Assembly: GCF_900103405.1 (NCBI RefSeq)
Contig: NZ_FNHX01000012.1
Span: 52,478 to 116,477 of the forward strand
DNA: 64,000 bases
Origin: Polaromonas sp. JS666
GTDB taxonomy: Bacteria > Pseudomonadota > Gammaproteobacteria > Burkholderiales > Burkholderiaceae_C
Reading direction: 5' to 3'
In this document: one piece after another, positions 1 to 8,316 of the stretch
Numbering within the stretch: the first letter of the stretch is position 1
Layout of the letters: every line of letters starts with the position of its first letter
Notes under the pieces: generated by a model
Databases searched by the model: none
What the model saw: only the letters and a program-made list of their open reading frames with translations
What the model was told of the DNA's origin: nothing
Position numbers and translations under genes: made by a program

Positions 1-757
1 GCGTGCCGGCCACGGCCAGGCGGTAGCCGGACAGGGGCTTGCCGGTCAGCCCGACCTGGCGCGCCGCCAGCACCTCGTGCACGGTCACGGCGTCGCGCAC
101 CGATCGCGTCAGGGCGCATACGGTGTCCAGGCTGGTGGACAAGGGCAGGGCGCCCGCGGTCGGCACCAGGCGGGCCGTGCTTTTGAAGCCGACGATGCCG
201 CACAGTGCGGCGGGGATGCGGATGGAGCCGCCCGTGTCCGAGCCCAGGCCCACCAGGGCCGCGCCTGTAGCCACTGACACCGCCGCACCTGAGGACGAAC
301 CGCCCGGGATGCGCGCCGTGGCCGGATCGGCCGGGTTGGCCGGCGTTCCGTAATGCGGGTTGATTCCCACGCCCGAGAAGGCGAATTCGACCATATTGGT
401 CCGGCCCACCAGTGCCGCGCCGGCGGCCCGGAGCCGGGCCACCGCGGGGCAGTCGGCCTGGGCCGGGGCGGCATGCGCCAGCACTTTGGAGCCGGCGGCG
501 GTGACCTGGCCGGCCACGTCGAACAAGTCCTTGACGGACACCGGAATCCCGGCAAGCGCCTGACCGGCATCGCCGGAGGGCGTGTTTTTCGGCGTTTCAG
601 CCGGGTCTGCCGGCGAACCGGGCATGAAAACATGGCGGCAGGCCTCGCTTTGGGCGGCCAGGGCAGCTTGCGCCAGGATGTCCGGGGCTTGCAGATGGCC
701 GGCCTGGAGTGCCTGGCGGACGGCATGGAGGTCGCCGGGAAGGGAGAGCTGGCTCAT
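1..757 (-). CDS. Amidase signature family protein (N-terminal part, cut by window edge)
   Basis: About 252 residues are visible; the C-terminus lies beyond base 1. The reading frame starts at the ATG complementary to 755-757. It carries the amidase-signature triad: Lys in VSVKD (about residue 76), the glycine/serine-rich GGSSSG (about 152-157), and the nucleophile Ser in SDTGGSIR (about 178). Enzymes of this family hydrolyse amide bonds; members include GatA, allophanate hydrolase and many small-molecule amidases, and the substrate cannot be told from this fragment. It lacks a GatC/GatB neighbour in view, so it is more likely a catabolic amidase than GatA (inference). It is transcribed divergently from rpsB, with about 170 bp between the starts. 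Confidence 0.85.
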   Translation of the reverse strand, partial: MSQLSLPGDLHAVRQALQAGHLQAPDILAQAALAAQSEACRHVFMPGSPADPAETPKNTPSGDAGQALAGIPVSVKDLFDVAGQVTAAGSKVLAHAAPAQADCPAVARLRAAGAALVGRTNMVEFAFSGVGINPHYGTPANPADPATARIPGGSSSGAAVSVATGAALVGLGSDTGGSIRIPAALCGIVGFKSTARLVPTAGALPLSTSLDTVCALTRSVRDAVTVHEVLAARQVGLTGKPLSGYRLAVAGT

Positions 758-832
758 GGGATGGGAGGGGGCTCAGGAGAGGAGGGCTGAGGGATGTTAT
801 ACTCGACAGGCTTTGCAAATGACGATTTTGTT

Positions 833-847
833 ATTTGCAATGCAAAT
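833..847. promoter_or_regulatory. Perfect palindrome between the amidase gene and rpsB
   Basis: ATTTGCA-A-TGCAAAT is a perfect 7-1-7 palindrome in the short AT-rich stretch between the divergent starts. A further TTTGCAAAT lies at 812-820 and a TATACT box at 798-803. This is either an operator for the amidase side or part of the rpsB promoter/leader. No regulator is evident beside it. Confidence 0.4.
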
Positions 848-926
848 CGCAAATCAGCCACCCAAGGTGTTGTCCCGACAAGGGCGATAAGCGCTGATTT
901 TAGACACAACCTTTTGGAGTATTTTT

Positions 927-1679
927 ATGTCGACCACTATGCGCGAAATGCTGGAAGCAGGCGTTCATTTCGGACACCAAACCCGCTTCTGGGACCCCAA
1001 GATGGCCCCCTACATCTTTGGCCATCGCAACCGTATTCACATCATCAACCTGGAAAAATCGCTGCCGATGTACCAGGAGGCGATGAAGTTCGCCAAGCAG
1101 CTGTCCGCCAACCGCGGCACCATCCTGATGGTGGGCACCAAGCGCCAGGCCCGCGAAATCGTTGCCACCGAAGCCAAGCGCGCTGGCGTTCCTTACGTTG
1201 ACCAGCGCTGGCTGGGCGGCATGCTGACCAACTTCAAGACGGTCAAGACCTCGATCAAGCGCCTGAAAGAGATGAAGGCCCAGCAGGAAGCCGGCCTCGA
1301 ATCCATCAGCAAAAAAGAACAACTGACCTTCAAGCGCGAAATCGAAAAGCTCGAGAAGGACATCGGCGGCATTCAGGACATGAACGCCCTGCCGGACGCC
1401 ATCTTCGTGATCGACGTGGGCTTCCACAAAATTGCGATCCTGGAAGCCAAGAAGCTCGGCATTCCCCTGATCGGCGTGGTTGACTCCAACCACTCGCCCA
1501 TCGGCATCGATTACGTGATCCCCGGCAACGATGACTCCTCCAAGGCCGTGGCGCTGTATGCCCGCGGCATCGCCGACGCGATCCTGGAAGGCCGTGCCAA
1601 CGCCGTGAACGACGTTGTCAAGGCAGTTTCCGCCGAGAGCTCGGACGAGTTCGTGGAAGTGGACAACGCAGCCGCCTGA
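927..1679 (+). CDS. rpsB: 30S ribosomal protein S2
   Basis: A 250-residue protein of normal S2 length. The N-terminus has the family hallmark MLEAGVHFGHQTRFW, and the central part (residues 100-160) forms the predicted coiled-coil insertion typical of bacterial S2. It binds the 30S subunit late in assembly, near S1. The start is supported by GGAG at 916-919, eight bases upstream of the ATG. It is the first gene of the conserved rpsB-tsf-pyrH-frr cluster. In enterobacteria S2 represses its own operon through the 5' leader; the 120-base leader here could do so, but I cannot show it. Confidence 0.98.
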   Translation: MSTTMREMLEAGVHFGHQTRFWDPKMAPYIFGHRNRIHIINLEKSLPMYQEAMKFAKQLSANRGTILMVGTKRQAREIVATEAKRAGVPYVDQRWLGGMLTNFKTVKTSIKRLKEMKAQQEAGLESISKKEQLTFKREIEKLEKDIGGIQDMNALPDAIFVIDVGFHKIAILEAKKLGIPLIGVVDSNHSPIGIDYVIPGNDDSSKAVALYARGIADAILEGRANAVNDVVKAVSAESSDEFVEVDNAAA

Positions 1680-1704
1680 TAGTTTTCGGCGCTGCGCCAG
1701 ACGC

Positions 1705-1733
1705 GAAAAAGGGGCTCGCGTAGCCCCTTTTTC
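1705..1733. terminator. Hairpin terminator/attenuator between rpsB and tsf
   Basis: A perfect 12-bp stem (GAAAAAGGGGCT pairing with AGCCCCTTTTTC) with a 5-base loop, ending in a T-run, sits 26 bases after the rpsB stop. It is a textbook intrinsic terminator. As tsf follows in the same direction, it probably works as a partial terminator that sets the S2 to EF-Ts ratio, as described for rpsB-tsf in other bacteria. The A-tract on the left arm would also let it act on the opposite strand. Confidence 0.85.
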
Positions 1734-1804
1734 ACAACTCAAGCATCAAGAAGGGATAGGCCCTGTCGGCCCATCCTTGTGAACACGATAAACGGAGAAT
1801 CAAA

Positions 1805-2719
1805 ATGGCAATTACTGCAAGCATGGTCGCTGAACTGCGCGCCAAGACCGACGCCCCGATGATGGAGTGCAAGAAGGCACTGACCGAGGCGGAAGGTAAT
1901 TTCGAAAAAGCGGAAGAAATCCTGCGCGTCAAGCTCGGCAGCAAGGCCGGCAAGGCCGCTTCCCGCGTCACCGCCGAAGGTGTGGTGGCTGCGCACCGTG
2001 AAGGCGATGTGGGCGCGCTGGTTGAAGTCAACTGCGAAACCGACTTCGTGACCAAGAACGACAGCTTCCTGGCGTTCACCAAAGGCGTGGTCGAAGGCAT
2101 CGTCAAGAACAACCCGGCCGACGTGGAAGCCGTGGGCGCCATGCCCCTGTCGCTGGACGGTTTCGGCCCCACGGTCGAAGACGTGCGCAAGGGCCTGATC
2201 GGCAAGATCGGCGAAAACATGAGCGTGCGCCGCTTCAAGCGTTTTACCGGCAGCAAGCTGGCTTCTTACCTGCACGGCACGCGCATTGGCGTGGTGGTGG
2301 AGTTTGAGGGCGACGAAGCCGCCGCCAAGGACGTTGCCATGCACGTGGCCGCGATGAAGCCCGTGTCGCTGTCCAGCGCCGAAGTTCCCGCCGAACTGGT
2401 CGCCAAAGAGCGCTCTGTGGCCGCCGCCAAGGCTGCTGAAGATGCCGCCAAGGCCCAGGCCGAAGGCAAGCCCGTGCAGTCCGCTGAAATTGTTGCAAAG
2501 CGTATCGAAGGCGGCGTGCAAAAGTACCTGAAGGAAGTCAGCCTGTATAACCAGACTTTCGTCAAGAACGACAAGCAGACCGTTGAGCAAATGCTCAAGG
2601 AAAAGGCGACCACGATCAAGTCCTTCACGTTGTACGTGGTGGGCGAAGGCATCGAGAAGAAGGTCGACGATTTCGCCGCCGAAGTCGCCGCCCAGGTTGC
2701 AGCCGCCAAGGCCGCTTAA
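1805..2719 (+). CDS. tsf: Elongation factor Ts
   Basis: 304 residues, a little longer than the E. coli protein (283). The N-terminal UBA-like domain has the conserved TDAPMMECKKAL segment (residues 15-27), followed by the core with the EF-Tu-contacting motif VNCETDFV (about 76-83). It exchanges GDP for GTP on EF-Tu in the cytoplasm. GGAG precedes the ATG. The gene follows rpsB across a strong hairpin and precedes pyrH by 63 bases, the usual order. The C-terminus is an Ala/Lys-rich helix, common in betaproteobacteria. Confidence 0.98.
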   Translation: MAITASMVAELRAKTDAPMMECKKALTEAEGNFEKAEEILRVKLGSKAGKAASRVTAEGVVAAHREGDVGALVEVNCETDFVTKNDSFLAFTKGVVEGIVKNNPADVEAVGAMPLSLDGFGPTVEDVRKGLIGKIGENMSVRRFKRFTGSKLASYLHGTRIGVVVEFEGDEAAAKDVAMHVAAMKPVSLSSAEVPAELVAKERSVAAAKAAEDAAKAQAEGKPVQSAEIVAKRIEGGVQKYLKEVSLYNQTFVKNDKQTVEQMLKEKATTIKSFTLYVVGEGIEKKVDDFAAEVAAQVAAAKAA

Positions 2720-2782
2720 GCACTCAGCCTAGCCGGAAGGCCGCTAAACTCCCCTTCACTTCAACCACAGAAAGCCCCTCAC

Positions 2783-3493
2783 ATGCCAGCCTACAAGCGA
2801 ATCTTGTTAAAACTGTCAGGTGAGGCCTTGATGGGGGACGATGCCTTCGGCATCAACCGCGCCACCATCGTGCGCATGGTGGAGGAAATCGCCGAGGTCA
2901 CCCGCATGGGCGTCGAAGTGGCGGTGGTGATTGGCGGCGGCAATATTTTCCGCGGCGTGGCGGGCGGCTCGGTCGGCATGGACCGCGCCACCGCCGACTA
3001 CATGGGCATGCTGGCCACCGTGATGAATGCCCTGGCTTTGGGCGACACCATGGACAAGGCCGGCCTCATCGCCCGCGTGATGTCGGCCATCGGCATCGAG
3101 CGCGTGGTCGAACCTTACGTCCGCCCCAAGGCCTTGCAGTACCTCGAAGAGGGCAAGGTGGTTATTTTCGCGGCCGGCACCGGCAATCCTTTTTTCACCA
3201 CCGACACGGCGGCAGCGCTGCGCGGCGCCGAGATAGGCGCCGAGATCGTGCTCAAGGCCACCAAGGTCGACGGTGTGTACACTGCGGACCCCAAGAAAGA
3301 CCCGAAGGCCACGCGCTACACCAACATCACGTTTGATGAAGCCATGGGAAAAAACCTCGAGGTCATGGATGCCACCGCCTTCGCGCTGTGCCGCGACCAG
3401 AAGCTGCCCATCAAGGTGTTCAGCATCTTCAAGCACGGTGCGCTCAAGCGCGTGGTACAGGGAGAAGACGAAGGAACACTGGTTCACGTCTGA
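2783..3493 (+). CDS. pyrH: UMP kinase
   Basis: 236 residues, of the amino-acid-kinase fold. Visible motifs are the N-terminal LKLSGEAL, the phosphate-binding VIGGGNIFRG (about residues 49-58), and TGNPFFTTDTAA (about 138-149), which lines the UMP site. It makes UDP from UMP and ATP, the first committed step to UTP and CTP; bacterial PyrH is hexameric and feedback-controlled by UTP and GTP. It sits between tsf and frr as in most proteobacteria. It contributes to pyrimidine supply together with carAB further on. Confidence 0.97.
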   Translation: MPAYKRILLKLSGEALMGDDAFGINRATIVRMVEEIAEVTRMGVEVAVVIGGGNIFRGVAGGSVGMDRATADYMGMLATVMNALALGDTMDKAGLIARVMSAIGIERVVEPYVRPKALQYLEEGKVVIFAAGTGNPFFTTDTAAALRGAEIGAEIVLKATKVDGVYTADPKKDPKATRYTNITFDEAMGKNLEVMDATAFALCRDQKLPIKVFSIFKHGALKRVVQGEDEGTLVHV

Positions 3494-3541
3494 GCTTTCA
3501 GGGCTTGCTTTTTTTCGCCATAAAAATCCGGAGATCCGACC

Positions 3542-4102
3542 ATGAGCATTGCTGACGTCAAGCAGCTGGCAGAGCAAAAAATGCTGCAGTCCATCGACTC
3601 GTTCAAGAACGGCCTGACCAAGATCCGCACCGGCCGCGCCAACCCCGGCCTGCTCGACACCGTGCATGTCGACTACTACGGCTCGATGGTGCCGATCAGC
3701 CAGGTTGCCAATGTGTCGCTGCTCGACGCGCGCACCATCAGCGTCTCGCCCTGGGAAAAGGGCATGGGCGCCAAGATTGAAAAAGCCATCCGCGATTCCG
3801 ACCTCGGCCTCAACCCCGCGGCGCAGGGAGACCTGATCCGCGTCCCCATGCCGCCGATGACCGAAGAGCGCCGCAAGGAGCTCACCAAGGTCGTGCGTTC
3901 CGAGGGCGAGCACGCCAAGGTCGCGATTCGCAACCTGCGCCGCGATGCCAACGACGGCATCAAGAAACTGGTCAAGGAAAAGCTCGCGTCCGAGGATGAC
4001 GAGCGCCGCGCCCAGGACGACATCCAGAAGTTCACCGACCGTTTCATTGCCGAAGTCGACAAACTGGTCGCCGGCAAGGAACAAGACATCATGGCGGTTT
4101 GA
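3542..4102 (+). CDS. frr: Ribosome recycling factor
   Basis: 186 residues, the exact family length. It has the RTGRANPGLL segment (residues 30-39) and the domain II sequence YYGSMVPISQVANVS. Its long helical domain I carries RKELTKVVRSEGEHAKVAIRN. With EF-G it splits post-termination 70S ribosomes. A CGGAG motif precedes the ATG. It lies 48 bases after pyrH and 27 bases before uppS, consistent with one transcript. Confidence 0.98.
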   Translation: MSIADVKQLAEQKMLQSIDSFKNGLTKIRTGRANPGLLDTVHVDYYGSMVPISQVANVSLLDARTISVSPWEKGMGAKIEKAIRDSDLGLNPAAQGDLIRVPMPPMTEERRKELTKVVRSEGEHAKVAIRNLRRDANDGIKKLVKEKLASEDDERRAQDDIQKFTDRFIAEVDKLVAGKEQDIMAV

Positions 4103-4129
4103 CGCTTCAGCGTCTGGCCTGAATTGTCC

Positions 4130-4870
4130 ATGGCCACCACCTCCCATCCGGTCCCGCGCCACATTGCCATCGTCATGGACGGCAATGGCCGTTGGGCGAC
4201 CAAACGGTTTTTGCCCCGCATCGCGGGCCACAAGCAGGGCGTTGATTCGCTGAGCCGCTGCGTGCGTGCCTGCCTGGAGCGCGGCATCGGCGTGCTGACG
4301 GTGTTCGCGTTTTCATCGGAAAACTGGAACCGGCCCTCCGAAGAGGTGTCGGGCCTGATGGAGCTGCTGGCCCTGTCACTGGCCAAGGAAGTGCCCAGCC
4401 TCAATGAAAACGGCGTGCAACTGCACTTCATCGGAGACCGCGAGCGGCTCTCCGAGAAGGTCAGGGCCGGCCTGGCAAAGGCCGAGCTGGATACTTCGGC
4501 CAACAGCCGGCTGGTTTTTAATGTCTGCTTCAACTACGGCGGCCGCTGGGACATCGCGCAAGCTGCGCAGAAGCTGGCCAGCCGCGGCGAGGCCATCACC
4601 GAACTGTCGCTGGGCCGGGCCATGGCGATGGCGCACGTGCCCGACCCGGACCTGCTGATACGCACGGGCGGCGAGCTGCGCATCAGCAACTTCCTGCTGT
4701 GGCAGGCGGCCTATTCGGAGCTGCATTTTTCCGACAAGCTGTGGCCCGAGTTCGACGAGACAGCGCTCGATGAGGCGATTGCCGTTTTTCGCACCCGCGA
4801 ACGGCGTTTTGGCCAGACCTCCGCGCAGGTCAGCGGCCAGGGTAACAACCACAATGCAAAGGCGGCTTGA
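4130..4870 (+). CDS. uppS: Undecaprenyl diphosphate synthase (cis-prenyltransferase)
   Basis: About 246 residues from the ATG at 4130; a TTG two codons upstream (4124) is a possible alternative, and neither has a clear ribosome site. The diagnostic HIAIVMDGNGRWA (about residues 12-24, with the catalytic Asp) and the C-terminal RTGGELRISNFLLWQ identify the family. It condenses FPP with eight IPP units to give the lipid carrier for peptidoglycan and O-antigen. Its stop codon overlaps the cdsA start by one base, so translation is probably coupled. dxr, two genes on, feeds the same isoprenoid route. Confidence 0.96.
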   Translation: MATTSHPVPRHIAIVMDGNGRWATKRFLPRIAGHKQGVDSLSRCVRACLERGIGVLTVFAFSSENWNRPSEEVSGLMELLALSLAKEVPSLNENGVQLHFIGDRERLSEKVRAGLAKAELDTSANSRLVFNVCFNYGGRWDIAQAAQKLASRGEAITELSLGRAMAMAHVPDPDLLIRTGGELRISNFLLWQAAYSELHFSDKLWPEFDETALDEAIAVFRTRERRFGQTSAQVSGQGNNHNAKAA

Positions 4871-5730
4871 TGCTTAAACAGCGTGTCATCACGGCGATTG
4901 TCCTGCTGGCCATCCTGCTGCCCGCCCTTTTTTATTCCACCCCCCAACCCTTTTGCGCCGTGGCGCTGCTGCTGATCGCGGCGGGTGCCTGGGAGTGGGG
5001 CCGGCTCAACGGCTATGGGCAGGGCGTTTCGCTGGGGCTGGGCCTTGTGAGCGTGGCGGCCTGCGCGCTGTCCTGGTACGCCGGCCTGCTGGATAAGCCC
5101 TTGCCCATGCTCTGGGCTGCCGCCGGCGCCGCCTGGGTGCTGGCCGGCGGCTGGTTGCTGCGCAAGGGCGTGGCCGGCTGGCCGCATATTCCCAAGGCGC
5201 TGCGGCTCGCGGCGGGGCTGGTCGCGCTGTGGCTGGCCTGGCTGGCCGTCGCCCAGGCGCGTGTCGCCGGTATCAATTTCCTGCTGTCCGTGCTGCTGCT
5301 GGTCTGGGTGGCCGATATCTTTGCCTACTTCGCCGGACGCACCTTCGGCGGCCGCTTCAGCAAGGGCAAGTTGGCGCCTTCGATCAGCCCGGGCAAAAGC
5401 TGGGAGGGCGTCTGGGGCGGCATGGCTGGTGTGGTCGCGCTGTCGCTCGCATGGGCGTACGCGGGAATCGCCTCAGGCGGCGCCGGTTTTTGGGGCGAGG
5501 CCACGCTTTACAGCCGGCTGGTGGCCAGCCACGGCCTGGTGGTCATGCTTTTGGCGGTTATTTTCCTGGCGGCCATGAGTGTGGTGGGCGACCTCGTCGA
5601 ATCGCTGATCAAGCGCAGCGCGGGGGTCAAGGACTCCAGCGGCCTGCTGCCCGGCCACGGCGGGGTGCTGGACCGCGTTGACGCTCTGTTACCCACGTTG
5701 CCCCTGGCGATGATGCTGGTCACCCTTTAA
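4870..5730 (+). CDS. cdsA: Phosphatidate cytidylyltransferase (CDP-diacylglycerol synthase)
   Basis: 286 residues, an integral inner-membrane enzyme with about eight hydrophobic segments. The family signature near the C-terminus (SLIKRSAGVKDSS followed by LLPGHGGVLDRVD) is intact. It converts phosphatidic acid and CTP into CDP-diacylglycerol, the precursor of all phospholipids. I start at the ATG overlapping the uppS TGA. A TTG one codon upstream is possible. It precedes dxr by 7 bases. Confidence 0.96.
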   Translation: MLKQRVITAIVLLAILLPALFYSTPQPFCAVALLLIAAGAWEWGRLNGYGQGVSLGLGLVSVAACALSWYAGLLDKPLPMLWAAAGAAWVLAGGWLLRKGVAGWPHIPKALRLAAGLVALWLAWLAVAQARVAGINFLLSVLLLVWVADIFAYFAGRTFGGRFSKGKLAPSISPGKSWEGVWGGMAGVVALSLAWAYAGIASGGAGFWGEATLYSRLVASHGLVVMLLAVIFLAAMSVVGDLVESLIKRSAGVKDSSGLLPGHGGVLDRVDALLPTLPLAMMLVTL

Positions 5731-5737
5731 GTCCGCC

Positions 5738-6925
5738 ATGTCCTTCAGCAAGCAGCGCATCACCGTTCTGGGCTCCACCGGGTCCATAGGCGTCAACACG
5801 CTGGACGTGATCGCGCGCCATCCCGAGCGTTTTGAAGTGTTCGCGCTCAGCGCGGCGACCCAGGTCGACCTGATGCTGGCTCAGTGCGTCCAGTTCAAGC
5901 CGCGCTATGCCGTGATGGCGAGCGAGCCGCATGCCCGCCAGTTGGCCGACAAGGTCAAGGCCCACCAATTGCCCGTGCAGGTGCTGTCGGCGCCCGATGC
6001 GCTGGAAATGATCGCTTCGCATGAATCGGTGGACACCGTGATGGCAGCCATCGTGGGTGCGGCGGGCCTGGCGCCTTGCATGGCGGCGGCCCGCACGGGC
6101 AAACGCCTGCTGCTGGCCAACAAGGAAGCGCTGGTGGTAGGCGGCGAGGTCTTCATGCAGGCGGTGCGCGCCGGCGGCGCCAAGCTGCTGCCTATAGACA
6201 GCGAGCACTCGGCCATCTTCCAGTCCTTGCCTGAAGACGCCGCGACATGGGGCGAGCGCGTCGAAAAAATCATCCTGACCGCCTCCGGCGGGCCCTTCCG
6301 TACCCGCGATGCCGCCAGCCTGCGCCATGTCACGCCCGACGAAGCCTGCGCCCACCCGAACTGGGTGATGGGCAGGAAAATCTCGGTCGACTCGGCCACC
6401 ATGATGAACAAGGCCCTGGAGGTGATCGAAGCGAAGTACCTGTTCGGCCTGGCGCCCGAGCAGATCGAGGTCGTGATCCATCCCCAGAGCATCATCCACT
6501 CCATGGTGCAGTACCGCGACACCTCGGTGGTGGCGCAACTGGGAACGCCCGACATGCGCGTTCCCATCGCTTACGGCCTGGCCTGGCCCGACCGGGTGGT
6601 GTCGGGGGCCAAGGCCCTGGATTTCAGGTCGCTGGCCACCATGACCTTCGAAGTGCCCGATGACGCGCGCTTCCCGGGGCTGCCGCTGGCCTGGGAGGTG
6701 CTGAACGGGCCCGTGGGCAGCACCGCCGTGCTGAATGCGGCCAACGAGGTGGCTGTCGCCGCCTTTCTTGAAAAACGCATACGGTTTGACCATATTCACC
6801 ATGTAAATCACGCAACTTTGGAGGCCCTGGCACCCTCAGAGGTAAGTGATATTGAAGGCCTGCTCGGTCTGGATGGGCAGGCTCGCCGCCTTGCCCTTCG
6901 CATTGCCGGACAACTGGAGCCCTGA
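5738..6925 (+). CDS. dxr: 1-deoxy-D-xylulose 5-phosphate reductoisomerase
   Basis: 395 residues. The N-terminal NADPH site shows VLGSTGSIGVNTLDV (residues 10-24). The metal/substrate residues lie in PIDSEHSAIFQ (about 150-160), and ASGGPFR and SVDSATMMNKALEVIEA form the conserved catalytic region. It is the first committed enzyme of the MEP isoprenoid pathway, and its product is used by UppS encoded just upstream. It ends one base before the rseP start. Gene order cdsA-dxr-rseP is the classical proteobacterial one. Confidence 0.98.
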   Translation: MSFSKQRITVLGSTGSIGVNTLDVIARHPERFEVFALSAATQVDLMLAQCVQFKPRYAVMASEPHARQLADKVKAHQLPVQVLSAPDALEMIASHESVDTVMAAIVGAAGLAPCMAAARTGKRLLLANKEALVVGGEVFMQAVRAGGAKLLPIDSEHSAIFQSLPEDAATWGERVEKIILTASGGPFRTRDAASLRHVTPDEACAHPNWVMGRKISVDSATMMNKALEVIEAKYLFGLAPEQIEVVIHPQSIIHSMVQYRDTSVVAQLGTPDMRVPIAYGLAWPDRVVSGAKALDFRSLATMTFEVPDDARFPGLPLAWEVLNGPVGSTAVLNAANEVAVAAFLEKRIRFDHIHHVNHATLEALAPSEVSDIEGLLGLDGQARRLALRIAGQLEP

Positions 6926-6926
6926 C

Positions 6927-8303
6927 ATGCTGACCCTGGTTTCTTTCGTTGTGACGCTGGGAATCCTGATTGCCGTGCACGAATACGGACACTACCGGGT
7001 GGCTGTGGCCTGCGGCATCAAGGTCCTTAAATTTTCGATCGGATTCGGCAAGCCGATTTACAGCTGGAAGCTTAAGAACAAGTCCACCGAGTTTTCCATC
7101 GGCATGCTGCCCCTGGGCGGCTACGTCAAGATGCTGGACGAGCGTGAAGCGCCCGTCGACCCGGGCGAGCGCCACCTGGCCTTCAACACCCAGCCGCTGA
7201 AATCGCGTGCCGCCGTGGTGGCGGCAGGTCCGGCGGCCAACCTGTTGCTGGCCGTGCTGCTGTACGCCATCCTCAACTGGAGCGGCTTGCAGGAGCCCAA
7301 AGCCGTTCTCGCCAGCCCCGTGGCCGGATCGCTCGCGGAAAAAGCCGGCCTGCGCGGCCAGGAAACAGTGGCGCAGGCGGCTTTTGAAGGTGATGAACTC
7401 CAGGACGTCCGCTCTTTTGAGGACCTGCGCTGGCGCCTGACCCAGGGCGCACTTGACGGCCGTGACCTCACGCTGGTGTTAGGCGCAGACACCGCCGGCG
7501 CCGGGCAAACGGTGCGTCTGCCGCTCAGTCGCCTGGGCGCTCCCGAAGCTGATGCCCAGCTGTTCCGCAAAATCGGCATCCTGGGGCCCTGGACCCGCCC
7601 CGTGATCGGGGATGTCATGCCCGGGGGCGCGGCCGAAAAGTCCGGCCTGCATGCCGGCGATGTGGTGGTACGCATTGGCGATACTGCCATCGTGGACGGC
7701 CAGCATTTGCGTGAAACCATACGGACCTCGGTTCCGGCTTCCAGCGCGAGCGGGGCTGCGGTAGCGCCCCAGAACTGGCAGGTCGTTCGCGCCGGCCGGA
7801 CGCTAGCGCTGCAGGTCACCCCGGAACTCAAGACCGTGAACGGGACGGTGGTGCCCCGTATCGACGCCTATGTGGGGACCGCGCCCGAATTCGTGACGGT
7901 GCGCTACGGCTTTGTTGACGGCCTGTGGCAAGGGGTAGTGCGGACCTGGCAGGTGTCCGCGCTCACCCTGCGCATGATGGGGAAAATGCTGACCGGCCAG
8001 GCTTCGCTCAAGAACCTCAGCGGGCCGCTCACGATTGCCGACTATGCGGGCAAGTCGGCCGGCCTGGGTTGGAGCTATTACCTGACCTTCCTGGCCCTGA
8101 TCAGCGTGAGTCTTGGCATCCTGAATTTACTCCCGCTGCCGGTTCTGGATGGGGGGCACCTGATGTATTATCTTTGGGAGGGGATCACTGGCCGAGGCGT
8201 GTCTGACGCCTGGATGGACCGGTTGCAACGCGGTGGCGTTGCGATCCTGCTGGGCATGATGTGTGTTGCCCTGTTTAACGATGTCACCCGGCTCTTGGGC
8301 TAA
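6927..8303 (+). CDS. rseP: Site-2 intramembrane zinc metalloprotease RseP
   Basis: 458 residues from the ATG at 6927, one base after the dxr stop; a longer in-frame form from 6846 would run into dxr and is not needed. The zinc motif HEYGH is at residues 18-22 in the first membrane helix, and the second active-site motif is PVLDGGHL near residue 410. Between them are two PDZ domains. In E. coli it cleaves anti-sigma factor RseA after DegS, releasing sigma-E. It is followed by bamA and skp, sigma-E-type envelope genes. Confidence 0.96.
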   Translation: MLTLVSFVVTLGILIAVHEYGHYRVAVACGIKVLKFSIGFGKPIYSWKLKNKSTEFSIGMLPLGGYVKMLDEREAPVDPGERHLAFNTQPLKSRAAVVAAGPAANLLLAVLLYAILNWSGLQEPKAVLASPVAGSLAEKAGLRGQETVAQAAFEGDELQDVRSFEDLRWRLTQGALDGRDLTLVLGADTAGAGQTVRLPLSRLGAPEADAQLFRKIGILGPWTRPVIGDVMPGGAAEKSGLHAGDVVVRIGDTAIVDGQHLRETIRTSVPASSASGAAVAPQNWQVVRAGRTLALQVTPELKTVNGTVVPRIDAYVGTAPEFVTVRYGFVDGLWQGVVRTWQVSALTLRMMGKMLTGQASLKNLSGPLTIADYAGKSAGLGWSYYLTFLALISVSLGILNLLPLPVLDGGHLMYYLWEGITGRGVSDAWMDRLQRGGVAILLGMMCVALFNDVTRLLG

Positions 8304-8316
8304 TTCCATACATTTC

